From positions 1-51,604 of the forward strand of contig JADLHO010000120.1 of NCBI GenBank assembly GCA_020848735.1: a stretch of 51,604 nt of DNA, read 5' to 3'. The notes below the pieces were generated by a model, which saw only the letters and a program-made list of their open reading frames with translations, did not search any database and was not told the DNA's origin. Within the stretch, counting starts at the first letter, position 1, and every line of letters begins with the position of its first letter. This document shows, piece after piece, positions 1 to 6,965 of this stretch. Source of the DNA: Planctomycetota bacterium (GTDB lineage Bacteria > Planctomycetota > UBA1135 > UBA2386). A program made the position numbers and the translations under genes.

Positions 1-334
1 CAGGGCTGTCCGTAATGCCAAAGACCGCGCGAAACGCGCTCGCGCGCCTCGCGTCCTCGCAGCCGCAACCGCGAGGGGCGGGGAATCCTAGCGAGACGCG
101 AGCAACTTGCAAGCGTTGGGGTTCGAATTCGCGCCTCCCACCCTGCTCGCCGCGAGAGCCCAACGGTCCCTGGGACGAGGGCTCTCGGGAATTGCCAATA
201 CGTCAATATTCGTGACGCGATGGCGCGAGATGGACGAGGCTTGGCCGGGCGTCCGGCGCGTGCGCAGGCTCCAGGCTTGCCGCAAGGCCCCGGTCAGCCG
301 GGGGAGCCGCCTTACCGAGCCGGGCGCGAAGCCC
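1..334. other. Non-coding left edge, no gene supported
   Basis: I see no convincing gene here. Open frames cross it only because of the high GC content and resemble no family. A T-arm-like string near 120-131 (GGGGTTCGAATTC) was tested as part of a tRNA or tmRNA and does not fold. The stretch lies downstream of the minus-strand L,D-transpeptidase gene. Confidence 0.5.
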
Positions 335-1468
335 TCAGCGCCGCACTTCGACCTTCGTCCCCCGGGGCACGAAGCGAGCGAACTCCGCGATCTCCGCAGC
401 CCCGAGCCGGATGCAGCCGAGGGACGCCTGGGTCCCCATGCTCTCCGGCTCGTTCGTGCCGTGGATCCCGAAGCCGCTGTAGGACTCATGCTGGAACTGC
501 ACGAAGTGCGTGCCCAGCGGATTACGCGGATCGCCGAACGCGATGACGTCCCCGCCGTAATGCCAATCCGGATTCTCGGTGGTCGCGCCCAGGGTGAAGA
601 CCGTCTCCGGAGTCTCATGCCCGGGCTTGCCGTGGGCACAGGGATAGCTGCGCACCACGACGTCGCCCACGTAGACCGTGACGAGGAACGAGGACTTCCA
701 GACGACGGTCCGGATCGGTTCCACCGGCGCCTTGATCCCCTGTCCCTGACGGATCACGTTGGGGTTGTCGATGCGGTTGACGAGCTGCAGGGTGCCGGCC
801 TGCAGCGGCAGCCCGATCGACTTCGAGAGCGCGCGCGCGACCGTGGTCAGGCTGTCCCCGCTGCGCACCTCGTAACGCCGGGCGCCGCTGAGGTCCGCGG
901 GGTCGAAGACCGTCCGCCGCACCAGCAGGTCGTGCCGCTGGCGCAGGCGATCGAGACCGGCCCGCGCGTCGGCGTCCTCCCGCCGCAGCTCCCCGTTCGC
1001 CGCGGCCTCGAGCAGTCGCGTCGAGGCGCGAACCCCCGCCCACGGCTCGGCGGCGACGCAGCGCTCCGCGACCTGTTCGGCCGCCGCACGGCCTTCCGCC
1101 GAGTGGAGGAAGGCGTTGTCGGTGCCGAGCACCGCGAGCGCCGCCCCGAGGTCCGCGGCGTCGCGGAGCCGGCGGCTCAGGGTCCCGAGCAAGGCATCGC
1201 GGCGCGCGCCGCTCGCGGCGCGCAACGCGGCGAAGCTCGCCGCCCCATCCGTCTCGCCGGCGCCCGTGGCGTCGGTCTCGCCGGTCGGCCCGGGAGGCGT
1301 CGGGTCGGCGAACTCGCTCAGGCCCTTGGGCCCCGACGACTCGCCCGCCCCGGGCGCGACGGGCCCCCCGCCGCCTCCGGAACCGGCATCCGCGGTGGAC
1401 CCGAACACGCGGTCGTAGCCCCAGACGGCCAGCACCGCGAACAAGACTCCGAGCACGAAACGACCCAT
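335..1468 (-). CDS. LysM and YkuD domain L,D-transpeptidase, membrane-anchored
   Basis: This is probably a cell-envelope L,D-transpeptidase. The family cross-links peptidoglycan or attaches proteins to it through a cysteine thioester. The 377-residue protein opens with an uncleaved-looking hydrophobic segment (residues 3-18) and a Gly/Pro/Ser-rich linker. A helical region follows, then a LysM-like domain (about 199-250, RYEVRSGDSLTTVARAL) and a C-terminal YkuD domain. The catalytic motif is visible as His336 (GIHGTN) and Cys352 (ASLGCIRL). I chose the ATG at 1468 because it precedes the membrane segment and has AGAGG upstream; a longer frame to 1549 would add a basic, non-conserved tail. It appears to be a single-gene unit. 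Peptidoglycan activity is of interest because planctomycetes were once thought to lack a wall. The family call is firm; the substrate is not known. Confidence 0.9.
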   Translation of the reverse strand: MGRFVLGVLFAVLAVWGYDRVFGSTADAGSGGGGGPVAPGAGESSGPKGLSEFADPTPPGPTGETDATGAGETDGAASFAALRAASGARRDALLGTLSRRLRDAADLGAALAVLGTDNAFLHSAEGRAAAEQVAERCVAAEPWAGVRASTRLLEAAANGELRREDADARAGLDRLRQRHDLLVRRTVFDPADLSGARRYEVRSGDSLTTVARALSKSIGLPLQAGTLQLVNRIDNPNVIRQGQGIKAPVEPIRTVVWKSSFLVTVYVGDVVVRSYPCAHGKPGHETPETVFTLGATTENPDWHYGGDVIAFGDPRNPLGTHFVQFQHESYSGFGIHGTNEPESMGTQASLGCIRLGAAEIAEFARFVPRGTKVEVRR

Positions 1469-1941
1469 GACGACCTCTGGCTGTTCTCGAGAGAGTTCAG
1501 GACTTCTCGGAGCCGACCGTGACCTCGGTCGACGACCCCCCCGACCCATCGTTCACCGCCCAGGGTCGCTCGGGTCCACGGGACGCCGTCCGCACCGCGC
1601 ACGGCCGCCCACGCGTCGGGGCGGACGGTACAGAACGCCGCTCGCGTTTGCGAGCGGACGAGCGAGAGACTCCTGCCACCTTGTGCCGTGCGACGTTCGA
1701 GCCGGTCGAACACCGCTTTCGAAGTGGGGACCCCCCGCCGCGACTGGACGCCAAGCGGGCCGAAGCCTCTCGGTGTCGCCTCGTCGACGGGATCGGCCCC
1801 CCGGGAGTGGGCATTGGTGCGCCTTGCGCTCGGGTCAGATCACGAACACCGCAGCAAGGAGCGTCTCGACGGCGAAGAGTAGCCCGGCGCAGGGCTTCGG
1901 CAACCGGACGTCCGCGCTTCGCTCGCTCCCCGCTCGCCGCG
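1469..1941. other. 473-bp intergenic region
   Basis: No supported gene. It separates the end of the minus-strand lpxC/oxidoreductase unit from the L,D-transpeptidase start. The only structure seen is the hairpin at 1638-1657, listed separately. Confidence 0.5.
1638..1657. repeat. 8-bp stem hairpin, possible terminator without U-tract
   Basis: CCGCTCGC and GCGAGCGG are separated by the 4-nt loop GTTT, giving a perfect 8-bp stem. It lies about 300 bp past the stop of the minus-strand oxidoreductase gene. No T-run follows on either strand, so it could be a transcript-end hairpin or chance in GC-rich DNA. Confidence 0.3.
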
Positions 1942-2964
1942 TCACCAGGGATGCGATCGGATCGCCTCGAGCACGCGGTGCGCCAGCGCGACCGCTTCGC
2001 AGCCGTCCTCCCCCGTGACCGGCGGCTCGCTCCGCTCCTGCACGGCGACGAGGAAGGCGTCGAGCTCCTCCGCGAGCGGATTGCGGTCGCCGACCTGGTA
2101 GCGATCGACGCTCAGCAGGCCCTCGAAGACGTACTTCCAGAGGTCGTCGATGCGGGACGTGTCCACGCTGCCGACGTCGAGCCGACCGAGATCCCAACCC
2201 GCGTTCTTGCGGATGAGCACGCCCGAGTGCTCCGCGAAGTCGATGCTCGCGTAGGCATCGCGCGAGAACACGCGGAGCTTGCGCATCGGCTTCAACGCGA
2301 CGCGGCTCGCGGTGAGTTGCGCGACCGCGCCGTTCTCGAACTCGAGGGTCGCGCTCGCCATGTCCTCGGCCGGGGTGAAGACCGCGCCGCCGTAGCCGCG
2401 GACCGCCACGACCCGGCTGCGCACCAGCGAGAGCACCAGGTCGAGGTCGTGGATCATCAGATCGAGCACGACTCCGATGTCCGTGCTGCGGAACGAGAAC
2501 GGCGCCAGGCGCTGCGACTCGACGTAGCGCGGCTCGATGCCCCGCTGGCGCAGCGCCTCGAACGCCGGGTTGAAGCGCTCGACGTGCCCGACCTGCAGCA
2601 CGCGGGACCCGCGCCGCGCCAGCGCCACCAACTCGCGCCCCGCCGCCTCCGCGGGGGTGATCGGCTTCTCGACGAGCACATCGACGCCGGCCTCGAGGAA
2701 GGTCCCGGCCACCTCGCGATGGAGCGCCGTCGGGACGACCACGCTGACCGCATCCACCTTGCCCAGCAGCTCGCGGTACTCCGTCGTGCCGAAGCACCCG
2801 TAGGTCTCGACCGCCTTGGCGACCGCATCCGCCCGCAGGTCCGCGACGCCGACGAAGTCCGCCCGCGGGTTCTGGGAGAGCAGGCGCGCGTGGTGCCGAC
2901 CGAGATGGCCGACGCCGACGACGCCGACGCGGACCTTGGGACGTGGTTCGCCCGCAGCGCTCAT
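1942..2964 (-). CDS. Gfo/Idh/MocA oxidoreductase, candidate UDP-GlcNAc 3-dehydrogenase (GnnA-like)
   Basis: This is an NAD(P)-dependent sugar dehydrogenase of the Gfo/Idh/MocA family (340 residues). The N-terminal Rossmann fold shows GVGHLG at 17-22. The family EKP motif is at 99-101, followed by GHVERFNPAF at 126-135 and a conserved Asp/His region (LDLMIHDLDL, 167-176). Its ATG overlaps the lpxC-fabZ stop by four bases (ATGA), so the two genes are co-translated. In Acidithiobacillus and Leptospira, GnnA of this family oxidises UDP-GlcNAc at C3 to make 2,3-diamino lipid A. The VERFNPA string and the lpxC neighbour suggest the same job. The partner aminotransferase GnnB is not in this window, so the exact substrate is an inference. 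Family assignment is secure. Confidence 0.85.
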   Translation of the reverse strand: MSAAGEPRPKVRVGVVGVGHLGRHHARLLSQNPRADFVGVADLRADAVAKAVETYGCFGTTEYRELLGKVDAVSVVVPTALHREVAGTFLEAGVDVLVEKPITPAEAAGRELVALARRGSRVLQVGHVERFNPAFEALRQRGIEPRYVESQRLAPFSFRSTDIGVVLDLMIHDLDLVLSLVRSRVVAVRGYGGAVFTPAEDMASATLEFENGAVAQLTASRVALKPMRKLRVFSRDAYASIDFAEHSGVLIRKNAGWDLGRLDVGSVDTSRIDDLWKYVFEGLLSVDRYQVGDRNPLAEELDAFLVAVQERSEPPVTGEDGCEAVALAHRVLEAIRSHPW

Positions 2965-4313
2965 GCGTCGATCAGGGTGAACTTGAGCTGCGCCTCGGCC
3001 ATCAGCCGACCGCCGACCTTGCAGCGCGCCTGCACGTGCCCGAGCGAGGGCTTCGCACGGATCGTGTCGACCTCGATCCGGAGCTGGTCACCGGGCACGA
3101 CGGCCCCGCGCAGCTTCACCTTGTCGATGCTCCAGAGCACCGCGAGCTTGCCCGTGTTCTCGAGCTTGCGCAGCAGCAGCACCCCGGCGAGCTGGGCCAT
3201 CGCCTCGAGCTGAAGCACGCCCGGCATGATCGGTTGTCCCGGCCAGTGCCCCTGGAAGAACGGCTCGTTGATCGTGACGTTCTTGATCGCCACCGCGCGC
3301 CGGAAGCCGTCGAGCTCGATGACGCGATCGATCAGCAGGAACGGGTAGCGATGCGGGAGGAGGTTGAGGATCTCCCGGATCTCCAGGCCCGAGTCGTGGA
3401 CGAACTCGGCCGCGTTCTCCTGGGCCTCGATCTCCTCGACGAGCCGCTGGACCACCTGCATGTTGAGGCCGTGACCCGAGCGCGTCGCGATGACGTGCGC
3501 GTCGAGGTCGACCCCGCAGAGGGAGAGGTCGCCGATCAGGTCGAGCAGCTTGTGGCGCGCGAGTTCGTCCGGCCAACGCATCGCGTTGTCCTTCACGCCC
3601 TGCGGCCCCATCACGAGGGTGTTCGAGGTGTTCGCACCCTTGCCGAGCCCGGCCGCACGCAGCGGCTCGACCTCGTGCTCGAAGACCCAGGTGCGCGCCG
3701 GCGCGATCTCGCGCTCGAAGACCTCGGGCGTGATGCGGTACGACACGGTCTGGCGCCGCCCCGACAGCTCCCCCACCTCGCCGGGGTAGTCGAGGTTGTA
3801 GTCGACCGAGAGGCCGCCCTCGCCGGGCACCACGATGACCGAGGCCCCACCCTCGCGGACGTGGATCGGTTCGCGCACGACGTAGCGATTGCGCGTCGCC
3901 TTCTGCTCGGCGATGCCCGCGGAGCGGATCGCCTCCGCGAACTCGCGCGCCGAGCCGTCCATGCCGGGGATCTCCTCGGCGTCGACGTGCACCTCGACGT
4001 TGTCGACGCGCATCGCCCAGAGGGCCGCGAGCAGGTGTTCCACGGTGAAGACCTCGGCCTGACCGTGGTTCAGGCAGGTGCGCCGCTCGCGCGTCTTCAG
4101 ATAGGCGCCCGAGGCGCGCACCGTCGGCTCACCCGCGAGATCGTTGCGGACGAACTCGATCCCCGTACCTGCCTCCGCAGGCTTGAGGATGGCACGCACC
4201 TCGCGCCCCGTGTGCAGGCCGACGCCGCGGAACTCGACCTCGCGCTGCAAGGTGCGCTGAGGCCGTCCGGCAACGCCGTCCCGACCGCCCGAACCGCCGT
4301 CTTTCGTGCTCAC
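2961..4313 (-). CDS. lpxC-fabZ: Bifunctional LpxC-FabZ: UDP-3-O-acyl-GlcNAc deacetylase / 3-hydroxyacyl-ACP dehydratase
   Basis: This fusion joins the committed deacetylase of lipid A synthesis to the fatty-acid dehydratase FabZ. In the LpxC part (about 20-300) the zinc ligands are His93 (VEHLLAAL), His254 and Asp258 ([10 protein letters not shown]). The catalytic His281 lies in SGHGLN. The FabZ part (about 325-450) starts at [13 protein letters not shown] and has His356 ([11 protein letters not shown]) and Glu370 (QLEAMAQ). All key residues are intact, so both activities are expected. LpxC-FabZ fusions are known from Bacteroidetes and planctomycete-type bacteria. The start is GTG at 4313. 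An upstream OmpH gene ends 82 nt away and the next gene overlaps by ATGA, consistent with one outer-membrane biogenesis operon. Confidence 0.96.
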   Translation of the reverse strand: MSTKDGGSGGRDGVAGRPQRTLQREVEFRGVGLHTGREVRAILKPAEAGTGIEFVRNDLAGEPTVRASGAYLKTRERRTCLNHGQAEVFTVEHLLAALWAMRVDNVEVHVDAEEIPGMDGSAREFAEAIRSAGIAEQKATRNRYVVREPIHVREGGASVIVVPGEGGLSVDYNLDYPGEVGELSGRRQTVSYRITPEVFEREIAPARTWVFEHEVEPLRAAGLGKGANTSNTLVMGPQGVKDNAMRWPDELARHKLLDLIGDLSLCGVDLDAHVIATRSGHGLNMQVVQRLVEEIEAQENAAEFVHDSGLEIREILNLLPHRYPFLLIDRVIELDGFRRAVAIKNVTINEPFFQGHWPGQPIMPGVLQLEAMAQLAGVLLLRKLENTGKLAVLWSIDKVKLRGAVVPGDQLRIEVDTIRAKPSLGHVQARCKVGGRLMAEAQLKFTLIDA

Positions 4314-4395
4314 TCCACCACCGGCACCGAGGGTACCGCGACCGGGCGCCGAGAGCGCCGGCGGCCGCGTCGCGCGGACGCTTGATCGGGACCCG

Positions 4396-5007
4396 TCACT
4401 TCGAGGGACCCGGCCAGCTCTTGAGGAACTCGATCACCTGCGCGGTCACGTCGACCTTCGCGGCGTCCACCCAGACGACGTCCTTCGCCTGCATGGTCTC
4501 GAACTTCTGGCTCGGACCCGCGCTCGCCGGCGTGTTGCGCCAGCGGAGCACGACCTCGATGCCCTTCGCCTTCGCGAAGGCGCCGATGCCCTCGCTGATC
4601 TCATCCCAGAGACCGACCGAGGTCTCGAGTCGCTTGCGACTCAACGCCGCGTCGCGGATCTCCTTGATCGCCTCGAAGCGCTGGCGCGCGATCTCGAGAT
4701 CGAGCGAGGAGCGTGCCGCTTCCTCGGTGCCCTTCTCGGCGACGTCGCTGCGCGCCTTGGCCTCCGCGTAGGAGGCCTCGAGCGCCTTCATCTCGTCCTT
4801 CGTCTTCTCGATCATCCCGGTGAGGCCGGCGAGCCGCGCTTCGGCGTGCGGATAGGCCTTCAACACCAGGTCCATGTCGATGACGGCGATCTTCGGGGCG
4901 GCGCCCTGCGGCGCGCCCACCGCGGCAGGCCCGGCGATGACGCTGATCGCGCCGAGCAGGAAGGCCGCAGACAGGCCGAGGTGCTGGGGAAGTCGACGGA
5001 TTGCCAT
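4396..5007 (-). CDS. ompH: OmpH/Skp family periplasmic chaperone
   Basis: This is a secreted coiled-coil protein of 203 residues, probably a periplasmic chaperone that holds outer-membrane proteins on the way to the Bam complex. I chose ATG 5007 because it begins a normal signal peptide (MAIRRLPQ, then a hydrophobic stretch ending near VGAPQGA). A frame extending to 5067 adds only non-signal residues. After cleavage comes the family start KIAVIDMDLVLKAYP. A charged Ala/Glu/Lys-rich helical region of about 80 residues follows, then a C-terminal strand (GIEVVLRWRN). It stands directly before lpxC-fabZ, the usual company of OmpH in many bacteria. A TAAGAT box lies 29 nt upstream. The family is likely; the client proteins are unknown. 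Confidence 0.85.
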   Translation of the reverse strand: MAIRRLPQHLGLSAAFLLGAISVIAGPAAVGAPQGAAPKIAVIDMDLVLKAYPHAEARLAGLTGMIEKTKDEMKALEASYAEAKARSDVAEKGTEEAARSSLDLEIARQRFEAIKEIRDAALSRKRLETSVGLWDEISEGIGAFAKAKGIEVVLRWRNTPASAGPSQKFETMQAKDVVWVDAAKVDVTAQVIEFLKSWPGPSK

Positions 5008-5036
5008 CGGGAACTCGTAGTTGCGGGAAGCGCGGG

Positions 5037-5042
5037 ATCTTA
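5037..5042 (-). promoter_or_regulatory. Putative -10 box (TAAGAT) for ompH-lpxC unit
   Basis: TAAGAT on the minus strand, 29 nt before the ompH ATG. It fits the TAnnnT pattern seen before other genes in this window. No clear -35 box. Confidence 0.35.
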
Positions 5043-5098
5043 GGCCGCACGGTGATCCAGTCCACACGAGACCCAGTCCACACGGCAGTCCGCGCGAC

Positions 5099-6271
5099 TC
5101 ACTCGAGGCCGATCGCCCGCATCACGTCGTCGAGGAGACGCTCGACGGGTTCCAGCCCGATCGAGAGCCGGATCATCCCCTCGCCGATGCCGAGCGCGCG
5201 ACGCTCCGCGGCGCTCAACGCGGCGTGCGTCGTGTGGGCGGGCAGGCTCGCGTTGGACTCGACGCCACCCAGCGACGGCGCACGCGCGATGCACGCGAAG
5301 CGATCGAAGACCTGCATCGCGGCGGGCAGGCCGCCGTCGACCTCGATCGTCACGAGCGCACCGCCGCCCCCGGGCATCTGGCGCAGGCGCAGCGGAGCGT
5401 CGACATGGTCCGCGAGCCCGGGATGGCTCACCGCCAGGAGCGGACCGCGGGGGTCGACGCGCGCGCGCAGAGCCTGCGCGATCGTGAGCGCTGCGGACTG
5501 CTGCGCGGCCACCCGGAGCGAATGCGTCTCGGCGGAGCGGCCGAGCAGCCACGCCGGATCGGGCGCCAGCACCGCTCCCGTGCGCGCGCGGAAGGCCTCG
5601 ATCGCGGTGAGATGTTCGTGGCGGCCCGCCACGACACCGGCGAGCACGTCGGAGTGGCCGCCGAGGAACTTCGTCGCGCTGTGCACGACGAGGTCCGCCC
5701 CATGGTCCAGCGCGCGCTGGATCGGGGGCGGTGCGAAGGTGCCGTCGACGACCAGGGTCACGTCCCGCTCATGGCACGCCGCGGCGGTGCGCGCGAGATC
5801 GACGAGGCGCAGCGTCGGGTTCACCGGGGTCTCGACGACGCAGAGCCGCACGCCCCCCGCGAGCGCCGCGGCGAGCGAAGCCGGATCGAGCGCGTCGAAG
5901 TCGACGACCTCCATGCCGAAGCGCGGCAGGTCCCGCCGGGCGAGGTTCGAGGTCCCGCCGTAGATCTGACGCGCGATCGCGAGCCGGTCACCCGCGCCCG
6001 CCAGTCCACAGAGCACGGCGTGCATGGCGGCCATGCCGCTGGCGAACGCGACCGCGCCCTCCGCGCCCTCGAGCTCCGCGACGAAGCACTCGAACGCGCG
6101 CGCGTTCGCGTGGCCGTAGCGCGCGTAGAACTCGCCGTGCGCCTCGCGGGCACCGTGCGCACGCAGCGCCGCGGCATCGGTGAACGCGTGACTGGTCGCA
6201 CGCCGCAGATCCGGCGCGAGGGGACCGAGCCGGGCGGCGTGGGGCCGAGGCGTGCCGTAGGGTCGCAGCAT
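5099..6271 (-). CDS. Cys/Met metabolism PLP-dependent enzyme (trans-sulfuration family)
   Basis: This is a 390-residue fold-type I PLP enzyme of the cystathionine gamma-synthase / gamma-lyase / O-acylhomoserine sulfhydrylase group. Visible features are the RYGHANARAFE region (51-61), the phosphate-binding FASGMAAM (77-84), Asp176 (VVDGTF), the Schiff-base Lys201 in HSATKFLGGHSD, and the family end RLSIGLEPVERLLDD. I cannot tell from sequence which reaction (synthase, lyase or sulfhydrylase) it runs. The start at ATG 6271 is preferred over an upstream frame to 6343, because the upstream residues are basic and run into the divergent JAMM gene. A TACGCT box 7 nt upstream and an adjacent 18-bp palindrome suggest a leaderless, operator-controlled transcript. 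Confidence 0.88.
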   Translation of the reverse strand: MLRPYGTPRPHAARLGPLAPDLRRATSHAFTDAAALRAHGAREAHGEFYARYGHANARAFECFVAELEGAEGAVAFASGMAAMHAVLCGLAGAGDRLAIARQIYGGTSNLARRDLPRFGMEVVDFDALDPASLAAALAGGVRLCVVETPVNPTLRLVDLARTAAACHERDVTLVVDGTFAPPPIQRALDHGADLVVHSATKFLGGHSDVLAGVVAGRHEHLTAIEAFRARTGAVLAPDPAWLLGRSAETHSLRVAAQQSAALTIAQALRARVDPRGPLLAVSHPGLADHVDAPLRLRQMPGGGGALVTIEVDGGLPAAMQVFDRFACIARAPSLGGVESNASLPAHTTHAALSAAERRALGIGEGMIRLSIGLEPVERLLDDVMRAIGLE

Positions 6272-6278
6272 GCGAGCG

Positions 6279-6284
6279 AGCGTA
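6279..6284 (-). promoter_or_regulatory. Putative -10 box (TACGCT), leaderless start for PLP gene
   Basis: TACGCT on the minus strand ends 7 nt before the ATG at 6271, so transcription would begin at or very near the start codon. There is no Shine-Dalgarno in that gap. The 18-bp palindrome sits immediately upstream of it. Confidence 0.35.
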
Positions 6285-6302
6285 GCGAGGGGCGCCCCTC
6301 GC
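6285..6302. promoter_or_regulatory. 18-bp perfect palindrome, candidate operator between divergent genes
   Basis: GCGAGGGGCGCCCCTCGC reads the same on both strands, centred between 6293 and 6294. It fills most of the 35 nt between the starts of the PLP enzyme (6271, minus) and the JAMM gene (6307, plus), and abuts the putative -10 of the PLP gene. A dimeric repressor bound there could control both genes. Confidence 0.5.
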
Positions 6303-6306
6303 GCGC

Positions 6307-6774
6307 GTGCGTGCGATCGCCGAGGATCGCGTCGTGTTCGCACACCGGTCTCCGTTGCCCCTGCCGAGCGCGGCGCTCGCGGCGGAACTCGCGGCGCGCG
6401 CGCGCGCGGCGCTGCCGGACGAGTCCGTGGCCGCGGTGTTCATCGATGCGCAGGGCGCGCTCTCGCTCGAGCCCCTCGTCAACCGCGCTCGCGAGCGTCG
6501 CGATCGCTTCCGTGTCGACCCGCTCGAGTTCGTCGCCGTCGAGCATCGCGCGCGCCTGGCCGGTCGCCGGCTCTTCGCCTGGTTCCACAGCCACCCCCAC
6601 GGTCCGGCCGAGCCGAGCGCGGAGGATCTCGCGACGGCCTGGCGCGACTGCGAGAGCTGGCTCGGCGCCTTCGACGCCGAGGGGGCGTTCTCGCTCGTCG
6701 GGCTCGCGTTCGAAGCCGGCGCCCGGCCGGGCTGGCAACCGCGCTTCCGCGTCGCGGTCCCGACGGCCTCCTGA
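6307..6774 (+). CDS. JAB/MPN (JAMM) metallopeptidase
   Basis: This is a stand-alone prokaryotic JAMM-motif protein of 155 residues. The zinc motif is complete: His94 and His96 in FHSHPHG, then Ser104 and Asp107 in PSAED. A plausible catalytic Glu39 lies in PDESVAAVF. Proteins of this family (for example mycobacterial Mec+) cut after a C-terminal Gly-Gly or trim amino acids from ThiS/CysO-type sulfur carriers. Its divergent partner is a PLP sulfur-amino-acid enzyme, which fits a sulfur-transfer role. No ThiS-like carrier or MoeB-like activator is in the window, so this stays an inference. The start is GTG at 6307, because the divergent gene begins 35 nt to the left. The family call is good. 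Confidence 0.85.
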   Translation: MRAIAEDRVVFAHRSPLPLPSAALAAELAARARAALPDESVAAVFIDAQGALSLEPLVNRARERRDRFRVDPLEFVAVEHRARLAGRRLFAWFHSHPHGPAEPSAEDLATAWRDCESWLGAFDAEGAFSLVGLAFEAGARPGWQPRFRVAVPTAS

Positions 6775-6877
6775 GCGGGGTCCCGCGGCGGGACCACTGG
6801 GACCGGGCGCTTGCCGCAGGTCGCGACACGGGGCTCAAGAACGTCGCGAAGCCGGACGACGAGACCCCCGGGCGCGC

Positions 6878-6906
6878 CGCGCCGTGTCGAAACCCGACAC
6901 GGTGTG
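6878..6906. repeat. Hairpin with 8-bp perfect core upstream of lipoprotein gene
   Basis: CCGTGTCG (6882-6889) and CGACACGG (6895-6902) flank the 5-nt loop AAACC. Wobble and Watson-Crick pairs extend the stem to about 12 steps. It lies 100 nt after the JAMM stop and 60 nt before the lipoprotein ATG, with no T-run. It could be a processing or attenuation hairpin or a protein-binding site. Confidence 0.35.
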
Positions 6907-6965
6907 CGCCGCCGGATGGGGTGGAACCCGACGCGGCGAACCAGCCGGGAGCGGAGAGCAGATCG

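Noticed and set aside
95..150. GGGGTTCGAATTC followed by CGCCTCCCACC, like the 3' end of a tRNA or tmRNA
   Set aside because: The T-stem does not pair (G-G clash, T in place of invariant C61), the variable-loop spacing from a TGC-like anticodon loop is too short, and no 5' acceptor partner is present.
107..1522. 471-codon plus-strand open frame opposite the L,D-transpeptidase
   Set aside because: It is the antisense shadow of a gene with intact catalytic motifs; its residues are Arg/Pro/Glu-rich and match no family.
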